Source: Paenibacillus sp. BIHB 4019 (GTDB taxonomy: Bacteria; Bacillota; Bacilli; Paenibacillales; Paenibacillaceae). Taken from it: 64,000 nt of DNA. The translations under genes were made by a program, and so were the position numbers. The DNA lies in NCBI RefSeq assembly GCF_002741035.1, contig NZ_CP016808.1:1766001-1830000 (forward strand), written 5' to 3'. Of the stretch, positions 9,231-16,799 are shown piece by piece. Under the pieces are notes generated by a model. That model saw nothing but the letters and a program-made list of their open reading frames with translations. It was not told where the DNA came from and ran no database searches. Position 1 is the first letter of the stretch. Each line of letters opens with the position of its first letter.

Positions 9231-9247
9231 TCGTATACGGTACACGA
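9231..9247. promoter_or_regulatory. Candidate GntR-family operator in the regulator's own leader
   Basis: TCGTATACGGTACACGA is a nearly perfect palindrome (half-site TCGTRTAC) lying 31 bp before the regulator start. The related site at 8417-8433 supports a shared operator. Confidence 0.55.
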
Positions 9248-9489
9248 TAATTGATTTTATTGTAGCTCCAACCTTGGGGAAATGCAAGCGCTTTTTAAAG
9301 CGTTGAGTCTCTGATTATGATCCCCCGTCTAACAAGAGTCATGCATATGCTTGGAACCCGCCATATATAAACGCCATAAACCCTATTGTATTTGCCTATT
9401 TAATGTTGAAAAATGGGTACTCTCACTTACACTTGTGTCTGCTTGCCAGAATATGATTGTTTAGAAAAGAACCGAACGTGCAGCGCATG
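9248..9489. other. Spacer without a recognisable gene
   Basis: AT-rich spacer between the divergent regulator and primase-like genes. I see no ORF, RNA gene or strong hairpin; the promoters of both genes must lie here but no consensus pair is convincing. Confidence 0.5.
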
Positions 9490-9510
9490 CTTTGAAGGAG
9501 AGGTGGTTTA

Positions 9511-10365
9511 ATGACAGAGCGATTAAGTTCGATGAGATATGCCAGAAATTTGCGGAGGTTCTCAAGTCACGCACAGTATTTCATTAAAAAACTAGGCTGC
9601 AAGCAAAACGAACAGCTGTATTTCACTTTAGTCCATGACGATAAAAACAAAAATAAAAGATACAGCTCTACTTTAAATCATCCAGCAATGACACTGCATA
9701 AACCTCTAAGTTTGCTTGAGAGACGTACCACTGAATTCACGCTCTTTTCCAAGAGAAATAAACGCATACATGTCCTCAGCCAAAACAAACAAGGTTATGC
9801 CGTATTTATGGAGATCAACTACCGAGCAACAAGGACTAGCGATTTCAAAAAAATCAGGGCACAGTTCATTGATGTAGATCTGAACAAGATTTCCGTGCAT
9901 TTAGACACGAAAAAACAAGTCCAGCAGATGATTAAAGCGATTCAATCCGACCCTGAAGAACAGCTTCAATCGATTACCGTTACAAAAAATAAAAAAGGCC
10001 AATACCATCTGTTAGCTCTGCGAACAAAACAGAGAGTCATGCAATTGAAGAAGGCGTTTATAAATAAATTCAAGCTTCAAATCAAGGATACAATGATTAT
10101 CGAAACTAAAAACGGATATCATATTTATTGGGTTGTTCAAGGCGCATCCGTAAGCAAATTCGTTTCGATTCAAAAAGCTTTAGCCAAAAAATTCAGCTCT
10201 GATCCCCTAATAACCAATTTATCCAGAGTCATGCGTATACCGGGCTTTTACCATATGAAAAATCCTAGAAGCCCCTTTATCGTAAAGATTAGACAACTGG
10301 GCAGAAAAAAACCTTTTTCCCAAGAAGAAATTATTCAGTCTCTAGCATTAAAGCCCTTTAATTAG
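9511..10365 (+). CDS. Stand-alone primase-like protein (RepB/AEP type)
   Basis: 284 residues, ATG after GAAGGAGAGGTGG. Three motifs in the right order match archaeo-eukaryotic-type primases of plasmids and phages: YAVFMEINYRATRTSDFKKI leading into RAQFIDVDL (motif I acidic pair, about residue 120), KNGYHIYWVV (motif II His, about 207), and SRVMRIPGFYHMKNP (motif III). The first 90 residues are basic and unlike known domains. No helicase, zinc or PriCT domain follows and no replication gene is adjacent. Codon use is strikingly A-rich compared with the operon on its left, suggesting transfer. It may be a remnant of a plasmid or phage replication module, or a repair or defence primase. Confidence 0.7.
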   Translation: MTERLSSMRYARNLRRFSSHAQYFIKKLGCKQNEQLYFTLVHDDKNKNKRYSSTLNHPAMTLHKPLSLLERRTTEFTLFSKRNKRIHVLSQNKQGYAVFMEINYRATRTSDFKKIRAQFIDVDLNKISVHLDTKKQVQQMIKAIQSDPEEQLQSITVTKNKKGQYHLLALRTKQRVMQLKKAFINKFKLQIKDTMIIETKNGYHIYWVVQGASVSKFVSIQKALAKKFSSDPLITNLSRVMRIPGFYHMKNPRSPFIVKIRQLGRKKPFSQEEIIQSLALKPFN

Positions 10366-10405
10366 CTTATATAAATGGTGCTTGAAACAGCTATTAACAT
10401 GTCTA

Positions 10406-10449
10406 AACGAGTAACCCCCCGGCTTTTTGTGGTCGGGGGGTTACTCGTT
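10406..10449. terminator. Perfect 15-bp inverted repeat downstream of the primase-like gene
   Basis: Arms AACGAGTAACCCCCC and GGGGGGTTACTCGTT enclose a 14-nt loop. The stem abuts the ssrA-like relic beginning at 10449. There is no clear T-run on either strand, so termination is probable but not certain. Confidence 0.5.
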
Positions 10450-10530
10450 GGAAGCAAGGGAAGTGGAATCCCTGTCTGAGGATCGCGCCACACAGATATC
10501 TACGTACGGATGTAGTCACCATTTGGATGG
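10449..10530 (-). pseudogene. Degenerate copy of the ssrA (tmRNA) 3' end
   Basis: About 80 bp align with the real ssrA 3' end at 19301-19380 in the same orientation, at roughly 75-80% identity by eye. Shared blocks include CGCCACACAG, ATCTACG and TGTAGTCAC. The copy lacks the rest of the gene and its CCA-proximal bases have drifted (TTGGAAGCAAGGG against TGGAGGCGAGGGG). As a direct repeat 8.85 kb from ssrA it has the layout of the distal attachment scar of an element integrated at ssrA. Confidence 0.75.
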
Positions 10531-10548
10531 CGTCTCAAAATCGGTGGT

Positions 10549-11187
10549 CTATTTGGCTGCTTTTATTAGCTTCTTCGCTGCCTTTTGGACAGAGCTTTTG
10601 GAATGGGTCTCATAATCATAGCCATTTGCCAAAACTTCGGCCGCTAAACTCGGGGAGACCTTAGCGATTCCAATCATGGCCGTTAACAATTTAGATAGAA
10701 ATTTCTCCTCTAATTGAAGGAGTCCCTTCTTTAAGATCGGCAGAATCACTTTGGCTTCCGCTTCACCGCAGGATGCCAGCTTCCCCAAACAAAGGATAGA
10801 ATAGTCTTTTACGATTGTACTTTGATCCGAAAACAACCTCTCTTGTATTTCATCAAGTACAGCGAAAATTCGATTAGGTATGCTAGAACTTATGAGAGCA
10901 ACAGCATGCATGGACTCCCATCGCACCCGTGTATGTTTGTGGTGGATTGATACGAGCAGCTGCTCGGCATATGGCGCAGCTAGTTGAGGGTGAGTTTCTG
11001 CTACCTTTGTAAAAACCTCTGCGCAATCTCCTGCAAGCTTCACGTCCGATTGTAAAAGGCCTTCTGCAATTTGTCTTAATAAAGTCGGGTTTTCTATGCA
11101 CAATAACGCTACATGTTCATTCGATTGCTGTGTCGAATCTCCAGTCTGCGAGGACAACATTGAGACTACGGTTCCTCTCTCCTCCAC
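10549..11187 (-). CDS. HEAT/ARM-repeat protein of unknown function
   Basis: 212 residues with GTG at 11187 (AAGGAG 11 bp upstream); an internal ATG nine codons on is an alternative. The sequence is a run of paired helices typical of HEAT repeats, for example ETHPQLAAPYAEQLLVSI, THVRWESMHAVALIS-like and VKDYSILCLGKLAS segments, so it is probably a soluble scaffold or adaptor. No enzymatic motif is visible. It ends about 20 bp from the ssrA relic, inside the accessory stretch. It resembles short HEAT proteins found beside unrelated genes in Bacillales; its partner is unknown. Confidence 0.75.
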   Translation of the reverse strand: MEERGTVVSMLSSQTGDSTQQSNEHVALLCIENPTLLRQIAEGLLQSDVKLAGDCAEVFTKVAETHPQLAAPYAEQLLVSIHHKHTRVRWESMHAVALISSSIPNRIFAVLDEIQERLFSDQSTIVKDYSILCLGKLASCGEAEAKVILPILKKGLLQLEEKFLSKLLTAMIGIAKVSPSLAAEVLANGYDYETHSKSSVQKAAKKLIKAAK

Positions 11188-11359
11188 TTAACGATCACAC
11201 TCCTTGTTCACTATCAGGTTAATAGTATCTGCAGAATGGTGTCTTGGCAAACACAAATCGGTACTCTTCGTAAAGGCTATACCAGTAACAAAAATGGGCT
11301 AATGCACATAGACTGGGGTTGAATATATCCCCGATTCTTTTGCATTGGAGATGTGAAAA

Positions 11360-11533
11360 TTGAGCAATACAAAATATAAGGATAGAGCTCAGCAAATTCC
11401 CATGAAAAAGCTTTCTCCCGTAGACGATTTCTTTAACAGTATTCAATGGAGAGAGGTCTTTGCCAATTGGGCTGCAGAGGTAAGGGGTAACTATATACTT
11501 AGAACAGAACCAATGTTCAATAATCAGCATTAA
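11360..11533 (+). CDS. Small hypothetical protein, 57 residues, TTG start
   Basis: A TTG at 11360 sits 9 bp behind TTGGAG and opens a 57-codon frame ending TAA at 11531. The product is hydrophilic and aromatic-rich toward its end (DDFFNSIQWREVFANWAAEV). No family is recognised. The reading frame looks more protein-like than the longer antisense frame across the same bases. It could also be the tail of a decayed gene. Confidence 0.4.
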   Translation: MSNTKYKDRAQQIPMKKLSPVDDFFNSIQWREVFANWAAEVRGNYILRTEPMFNNQH

Positions 11534-11538
11534 TTAAA

Positions 11539-11566
11539 AATCCACAACCGGATTCGGTTGTGGATT
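11539..11566 (-). terminator. Terminator of the 77-residue gene
   Basis: Twelve-bp stem AATCCACAACCG / CGGTTGTGGATT with loop GATT; on the minus strand it is followed by TTTTTAATTA. It also ends the 57-codon frame on the plus strand. Confidence 0.7.
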
Positions 11567-11593
11567 GGATTTCGTCTGCGGGAGCGCCATGTC

Positions 11594-11827
11594 CTACACG
11601 GCCCTATTCGCTACAATCTCGTCTATTTCACACTTCAATAACAGGTATCTATGGGCACTTCTCACAATCGGGACTTTTGTTAAGTTATATTTATCCACGA
11701 AGATCTTCATTTGGTCTTTGGAGAGACCCATTAACTCTCCTGCCTCCGTAACGGTTAATACAACTAAGTTGCTCGTTGCATTAAATGTCTTTTTCACTTT
11801 TAAATTCCAGTCTTCAAATCCGTTCAT
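11594..11827 (-). CDS. Small hypothetical protein with a helix-turn-helix-like centre
   Basis: 77 residues, ATG preceded by GAGAGAGG at good spacing. The middle part VTEAGELMGLSKDQMKIFVDKY looks like the short winged helix of excisionase or MerR-like DNA-binding proteins, and the end (HRYLLLKCEIDEIVANRAV) fits a wing followed by a helix. The leader holds a good -10 (TATAAT at 11867-11872 on the minus strand). It may be a small regulator or an excisionase-like remnant of the element in this stretch; the function is unproven. Confidence 0.55.
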   Translation of the reverse strand: MNGFEDWNLKVKKTFNATSNLVVLTVTEAGELMGLSKDQMKIFVDKYNLTKVPIVRSAHRYLLLKCEIDEIVANRAV

Positions 11828-11924
11828 ATTGAGTTTCCTCTCTCGTTCCTAATCGATCGGAATACTTCATTATATCATGACTTTAGACAAATACAGTTTC
11901 TATTCCGAAAATCCTATCCAACAC

Positions 11925-11954
11925 AAAACCCAGCCCTCATGCGGGCTGGGTTTT
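11925..11954. terminator. Bidirectional terminator-like hairpin
   Basis: Perfect 12-bp arms AAAACCCAGCCC / GGGCTGGGTTTT. It is immediately followed by the ssrA-end-like repeat at 11957; the same pairing of hairpin and repeat recurs at 16684-16754. Confidence 0.7.
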
Positions 11955-11956
11955 CA

Positions 11957-11998
11957 TGGTGGAGGCGAACCATGGCTGTGCAAAACCATAATTCGCCG
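11957..11998 (-). repeat. Short ssrA-end-like repeat, copy 1
   Basis: Read on the minus strand the element ends TTCGCCTCCACCA, whose last 12 bases equal the 3' terminus of tmRNA including CCA. The rest, with GGTTTTGCACAGCC, is shared with 16714-16755 at about 90% by eye and forms a small hairpin (GGCGAA / TTCGCC). Confidence 0.6.
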
Positions 11999-12021
11999 AT
12001 GCTTGATTCTATAATACCTTT

Positions 12022-12288
12022 TTATGAAATGAATGCTGCTTTTTGAAGATATCTCTGATGCATAGAGAATACAAAAGAACTCTCAGGCAAAATTATCGAG
12101 TTATTATTCTCGCGCAATAAATCCTTAGCCTCATACTGAAGTCCCTTTAACAAAATTTATATCTGCACCTTGAAGCAATTCTCCTGAATTATGCCCAACA
12201 GCAAGTAAATATTGCCGATAAGAGCATGGTAATTTAAGAAGAACTGGTCGACTTGCATCGTCTGGTTGATGATTACATGGAGTCTAAA
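12022..12288 (-). pseudogene. Decayed SMI1/KNR4-type immunity-like gene
   Basis: Two overlapping minus-strand frames together read like an SMI1/KNR4 domain: LPCSYRQYLLAVG in the first, then after a frameshift near 12140 YEAKDLLRENNN and ILPESSFVFSMHQ, which matches the family's LP..FVF.MHQGY core. There is no start codon and the N-terminus is missing. Intact relatives often serve as immunity proteins in contact-dependent or polymorphic toxin systems; no toxin gene is visible here. Frameshift position is approximate. Confidence 0.55.
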
Positions 12289-12375
12289 AAAATAAAAAAC
12301 CCACAGCTTTTTTAAACTACATCCCTTTTACTAAACGCCATCTATCAAGTGGGATGCAGATTAATTCGGCTGTGG
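12285..12375 (-). terminator. Likely terminator of the S-layer protein gene
   Basis: On the minus strand CCACAGC pairs with GCTGTGG across a loop that itself contains CATCCC / GGGATG, and the stem is followed by GTTTTTTATTTTTTT. It lies 70 bp after the S-layer gene stop. Confidence 0.6.
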
Positions 12376-12444
12376 ATTCGCATGGTGGAACGTAGCTTTC
12401 AGAACAAATTTCAGCTATGTTCACTTCCGACCAAAAATCCAATC

Positions 12445-15400
12445 CTATATAAAGCTTAATCGTTTAAGCATACGTGAGAGTAATGTAACCATTTCTGCAC
12501 GTGTTGCTTCTGCTTGCGGCTTGAAATTACCTTGCTGATCGCCCTTAATAATATCTAAACTAAGCGCTTGCTGAATAGAATCCACCGCCCAAGGTGAAAT
12601 AGTTTCCACATCTGCTAAAGCTAACTCCCTATTAGCTGTCTGCAAAGAAGGATTAGCATACGCAATTGCTCGGGTAAGCATAACCGCTAACTCCTCACGT
12701 GTCACACGGTTGTCCGGACGGAAAGTCCCATCACTATATCCCTTAATTAATCCCGCCTGCTCAGCTGCAATAACATCTGCTTCGTACCATTTTCTATCCA
12801 CATCAGCAAAGCTAAATTCATTGTTATTCAACGGAATCCCTATTGCACGTACAAGTAATGCGGCCGTTTCTGCTCGTGTCAGCATACCATTCGGATCAAA
12901 ATTCATATCGTTACGCCCCTGAACGATGAACTTAGCGGCAAGCAACTCTATATCCGACTTTGCCCAATGATTCTGCAAATCTACAAAGCTAACTCGGCGA
13001 TCAATTACGAAAAAGTAGCCGTTTCGCATACTCTTCACAATTGCTGTGACTTTACCATTCTCTTTTACAAATTGCGCGGGAACAAAGGTGAACGCTTGCT
13101 TCTCTTCATCCCAAAGTACAACTGTAGCAAAATCGGAATCTGGGGCATCCAGCTTAATCTTTCTTTCAACATAGGCTGTGAAAGCTGAGATCTCAGAGCT
13201 TCTACCTTGATCATCTAGTCCATTAACGTTGAACACAACTGGCCCTGCCCAAACATTTGCACCAAGACTCTTGTTAATTTCAACAAATTCTGTTTTTGTA
13301 TCTGCTCTGCCTATTTTAATGTTTAGATCATGATTATTCCCTGCAATCACTAGCACTTGAATTGGAATGGTAATTTCATCTTTTTTTGTAATAAATTGCA
13401 GTTTCATAGATGGGGCAATGGCCTTTAACTGTGTTAATGTCGCTTTACTAATTATAAACTCTGCGACTTCACTATCTGATTGGATTGCAACAAATCCTTT
13501 TTTCAAATCATCAAGTTTTAGTTCAACTCGCTGCTTTCCATTAGCTGACACAGCCTCAATGTAATAGGCTACTCCAGTACTTGTGTTGCTGTTCCCAATA
13601 ATGGCTCCTCCAGTACTTGTGTTACTGTTCGCGATAATGATTAGCGGATAAATGGCTTCATAAGTAGCACCATCAGCTGTTATCGTCGCTTTAAGTGTTA
13701 CGTTCTTATTCCCCTCTGTATAGGATGGGCGTTGTACATGACCTGTAGCACCATCTACAAATTGATTATTCGAGGAAGCCCATTGAATGCTTCTACCTTC
13801 ATCATCGGTTGCTGGAAGACCGAGAGGTCCAATAACTGATGAAGCAGTATCGTTAGTAGCATAAGTTAATTTCGGAACATCATACACGGTCAGCCTCGCA
13901 TTATTGCTCGTAACTTCATAGTTACCTAAACGTTGATTAGGATCAATTATTTCAGCCTCTATGGTATAACTTCCAATTGGACTGCTTTGCTCTGCAAGCG
14001 TCGCATACTTCACGGATATGTTGTCATTGTTCAGCACACCTGTTACAACACCGTCCAGGAAGGGATTCGCATTGTTCACCCAGCGCGAAATGGTGTGCGG
14101 CGTCACTGTCAGTTGTGCTTTTGTAATACTTAGACTACCTGCGGTTTTGCTTACTTCATAATTCCCTAGCTTATTATTCGGATCAACCAGTGCTGCTTCA
14201 ATCGCATAGCTCCCTACATCACTTGCTTGGTCAGCACTCGTTGCGTACGTTGCCGTTATGCCGTCTGACGATAAAGCGCCAGTTATTGCCCCTGTGAGAA
14301 CAGGATTGCTCGTTCCGTATTCACGCGTCGCATCATTTGCGGTTACTGTAAGTGACGCTTTCGTAACGCTTAGACTGCCTGCAGTTTTCGTTACTTCGTA
14401 ATTCCCTAATTTATTATTCGGGTCCACCAGTGTGGCTTCAATCGCATAGTTCCCTACATTACTTGCTTGATCGGCACTCGTTGCGTACGTTGCTGTAATT
14501 CCATCTGACGTCAAAGCGCCAGTTATTGCCCCTGTGAGAACAGGATTGCTCGTTCCGTATTCACGCGTCGCATCATTTGCGGTTACTGTAAGTGACGCTT
14601 TCGTAACACTTAAACTGCCTGCGGTTTTCGTTACTTCATAATTCCCCAGCTTATTATTCGGATCAACCAGTGCGGCTTCAATCGCATAGCTTCCTACATT
14701 ACTTGCTTGGGCAGCACTCGTAGCATACGTTGCTGTAATTCCATTTGACGTCAAAGCGCCAGTTATTGCCCCTGTGAGAACAGGATTGCTCGTTCCGTAT
14801 TCACGCGTCGCATCATTTGCGGTTACTGTAAGTGACGCTTTCGTAACACTTAAACTGCCTGCGGTTTTCGTTACTTCATAATTCCCCAGCTTATTATTCG
14901 GATCAACCAGTGTGGCTTCAATCGCATAGTTTCCTACATTACTTGCTTGATCGGCACTCGTTGCGTACGTTGCTGTTATTCCATCTGACGTCAAAGCACC
15001 TGTTGCCGTTCCTGTGAATACCGGATTGCTCGTTCCGTATTCACGCGTCGCATCATTTGCGGTTACTGTAAGCGGCCTCTTATCGACCCTCATCATAACA
15101 GATTCACTCGAAGTAAGATGGGTAGGGTCTCCAGCGAATTCCGCTGTTAACGTATGATTCCCTATTGCCGTATTAACCGAATAGCTAAATACTGCTTCAC
15201 CATTTCCATTCGTATTAGATGAACCAAGAACGGCTCCATCCAGGGAAAATGTGACTGTTTTATTCGATACTGCTTGATTTTGAGCATCAAGCAATGTTGC
15301 TCTAATCTCCTCCGTATTACCATAAGTTGTTGTAAGCTGGTCCATCTGCAATGAGGTCGAATAGTCCCTCTGCTGAGAAGCTACATACGTCCTGAACGCA

Positions 15401-15945
15401 AAATCATAATTAGAATGACTCCAAATTCCGCTATAATAAGCTGTGCCGCCGGCATATGAGCTAGGTTGGTATATGCCCCAAGTTACTTGGAGCACTTGAT
15501 TTGGATCATTGTTGGTTGTATCCATCATCATGGTATACTGCTTGTTAGATTCCATGTAAATCCCATCGTTAAAGGTAAATTGAATCCAGCCTCCCGGATA
15601 ATTAGGCACAATACTACTGCTTACCTTCGCTACGCCTAGTACTGTCCCATTGATATCTTGACCTTCATGAATCGTCAAGCTTATCTCTCGCTCAGTACCT
15701 GACGAATTCCATATAAATGCCTCAGCATCGTACATCCACCCTGTTTTACCTGCAGTAAAGCTTTGTCCTACTCCCTTTGATCCGCCATGCGAATTCGGGA
15801 TCGTATTTGCTGTATCCGATGTTTGATCAATTGGATCAACGGATGACGCTTGGATCGATTCTGACATTGCGAAGGCAATCAATAAAATACCAATTACGAT
15901 TAGAGCCCCTCTTTTGAAAAGGTTCATATGTCTTGAATGTAACAC
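12445..15945 (-). CDS. S-layer-anchored surface protein with MBG-type Ig repeats and three SLH domains
   Basis: 1,166 residues from a GTG at 15945; an ATG six codons on is an equally good start. Order: signal peptide (about 1-34), jelly-roll-like domain (about 40-195), an Ig-like domain (200-290), five MBG-type Ig repeats (about 290-690), another Ig-like stretch, a coupling region, then three SLH domains at the end (FVDLQNHWAKSDIELLAAK; FADVDRKWYEADVIAAEQAG; LADVETISPWAVDSIQQA), which bind pyruvylated secondary wall polymer. Four MBG units are near-identical at DNA level. It is exported and wall-bound; adhesion or surface coating is likely. It stands alone in the accessory stretch. Confidence 0.9.
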   Translation of the reverse strand: MLHSRHMNLFKRGALIVIGILLIAFAMSESIQASSVDPIDQTSDTANTIPNSHGGSKGVGQSFTAGKTGWMYDAEAFIWNSSGTEREISLTIHEGQDINGTVLGVAKVSSSIVPNYPGGWIQFTFNDGIYMESNKQYTMMMDTTNNDPNQVLQVTWGIYQPSSYAGGTAYYSGIWSHSNYDFAFRTYVASQQRDYSTSLQMDQLTTTYGNTEEIRATLLDAQNQAVSNKTVTFSLDGAVLGSSNTNGNGEAVFSYSVNTAIGNHTLTAEFAGDPTHLTSSESVMMRVDKRPLTVTANDATREYGTSNPVFTGTATGALTSDGITATYATSADQASNVGNYAIEATLVDPNNKLGNYEVTKTAGSLSVTKASLTVTANDATREYGTSNPVLTGAITGALTSNGITATYATSAAQASNVGSYAIEAALVDPNNKLGNYEVTKTAGSLSVTKASLTVTANDATREYGTSNPVLTGAITGALTSDGITATYATSADQASNVGNYAIEATLVDPNNKLGNYEVTKTAGSLSVTKASLTVTANDATREYGTSNPVLTGAITGALSSDGITATYATSADQASDVGSYAIEAALVDPNNKLGNYEVSKTAGSLSITKAQLTVTPHTISRWVNNANPFLDGVVTGVLNNDNISVKYATLAEQSSPIGSYTIEAEIIDPNQRLGNYEVTSNNARLTVYDVPKLTYATNDTASSVIGPLGLPATDDEGRSIQWASSNNQFVDGATGHVQRPSYTEGNKNVTLKATITADGATYEAIYPLIIIANSNTSTGGAIIGNSNTSTGVAYYIEAVSANGKQRVELKLDDLKKGFVAIQSDSEVAEFIISKATLTQLKAIAPSMKLQFITKKDEITIPIQVLVIAGNNHDLNIKIGRADTKTEFVEINKSLGANVWAGPVVFNVNGLDDQGRSSEISAFTAYVERKIKLDAPDSDFATVVLWDEEKQAFTFVPAQFVKENGKVTAIVKSMRNGYFFVIDRRVSFVDLQNHWAKSDIELLAAKFIVQGRNDMNFDPNGMLTRAETAALLVRAIGIPLNNNEFSFADVDRKWYEADVIAAEQAGLIKGYSDGTFRPDNRVTREELAVMLTRAIAYANPSLQTANRELALADVETISPWAVDSIQQALSLDIIKGDQQGNFKPQAEATRAEMVTLLSRMLKRLSFI
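14112..15071 (-). repeat. Four tandem 240-bp repeats inside the surface protein gene
   Basis: The 240-bp unit (80 residues, core LTVTANDATREYGTSNP) recurs four times in phase; unit boundaries near 14112, 14352, 14592 and 14832. Differences are few, for example TSDG, TSNG or SSDG variants. A fifth, strongly diverged unit lies at 13870-14111. Confidence 0.93.
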
Positions 15946-16683
15946 GGTTACAACGCTTCCTTCCGTTCTTTATTTAGTATGTAGTATGAAGGCTCTTATG
16001 TTGAACACTAATAAACGCACCTAACTATTAACATTATTATACATCATAACCTTTTCGCTACTAGGGTTTATCTATCAAAATTAAAAATCATCTTAGGAAT
16101 AGCTGAAATAAAACGATACCTTCTTCGGATTGAGAGTTTCTTTCCCGTTCAATTACTTTAATTAAAAGCTCAAAACCGAAATCAGTGCTTGACAGGTGGA
16201 GCTGAAATACCGCTGCGGGTAAAGTGGGCTTCCGATCGCTGTTGTTCCCAGATTTCCTTGATTCATAGTTTTGTCCCATTTCATTGTAAGGTATCATCCA
16301 TACCCAACGGCAATGCTGCCCGAAACTGTAGAAGGCAGAGCCTCTCCCATTCTCTCTAGGACATCATAAGTCAAATCCTAAGAAATTGTAGTCCTACTAA
16401 AGATGTACATCACAAATATAATGCGAATTGATATTTTTTCATTATACCAAACGATCAAAATTATTTTTTTAAGTTAAATATTTCTTTAACTATGCGGAGT
16501 TTCTGTTAAGAGATTTTCCCGATCATTCCAACTAGGCATGGAACTTATCGTGAGTTCAACTGCAAAGCGATTATGTAAAAAGCGGCCTGTCCCCTTTAGC
16601 TGATAGCTTCCTTACGGGCGGAACGAACACCCCTGTCCTCCTTCGGATTCAGGGTAATCGCCAGACCCTCGCCCCACGCAAAA
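15946..16683. other. Long AT-rich spacer, no supported gene
   Basis: About 740 bp between the surface protein and SEC-C genes. A 69-codon minus-strand frame at 16088-16297 lacks a convincing ribosome site and matches nothing I know. The surface protein's promoter should lie near 16000-16050, where the sequence is very AT-rich (TTATTATACATCATAACC). The segment may hold decayed genes. Confidence 0.4.
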
Positions 16684-16707
16684 AAGCCAGCCTCTTGCGG
16701 CTGGCTT
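16684..16707 (-). terminator. Terminator of the SEC-C protein gene
   Basis: Arms AAGCCAGCC / GGCTGGCTT with loop TCTTGC; the minus strand continues into TTTTTTGCG. It lies about 95 bp after the stop. Confidence 0.75.
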
Positions 16708-16713
16708 TAATGT

Positions 16714-16755
16714 TGATGGAGGCGAACCGTGGCTGTGCAAAACCACAATTCGCCG
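16714..16755 (-). repeat. Short ssrA-end-like repeat, copy 2
   Basis: Near-identical to 11957-11998, including GGCTGTGCAAAACCA, and likewise next to a GC-rich terminator hairpin. On the minus strand it ends TTCGCCTCCATCA, one base from the tmRNA terminus. Confidence 0.6.
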
Positions 16756-16799
16756 GGTCGATTTTGGAGGCACAGAACAATAGTCACCAATCAACGCCG

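Noticed and set aside
11219..11530. 103-codon minus-strand frame
   Set aside because: It is antisense to the better supported 57-codon plus-strand gene and starts within a terminator arm region without a ribosome site.
11565..11852. 95-codon plus-strand frame
   Set aside because: It is the shadow of the 77-residue minus-strand gene, which has a proper ribosome site and terminator.
12708..15071. The 240-bp repeats as a CRISPR array or MITE
   Set aside because: The repeats are in-frame, adjoining and part of an intact long protein; there are no spacers.
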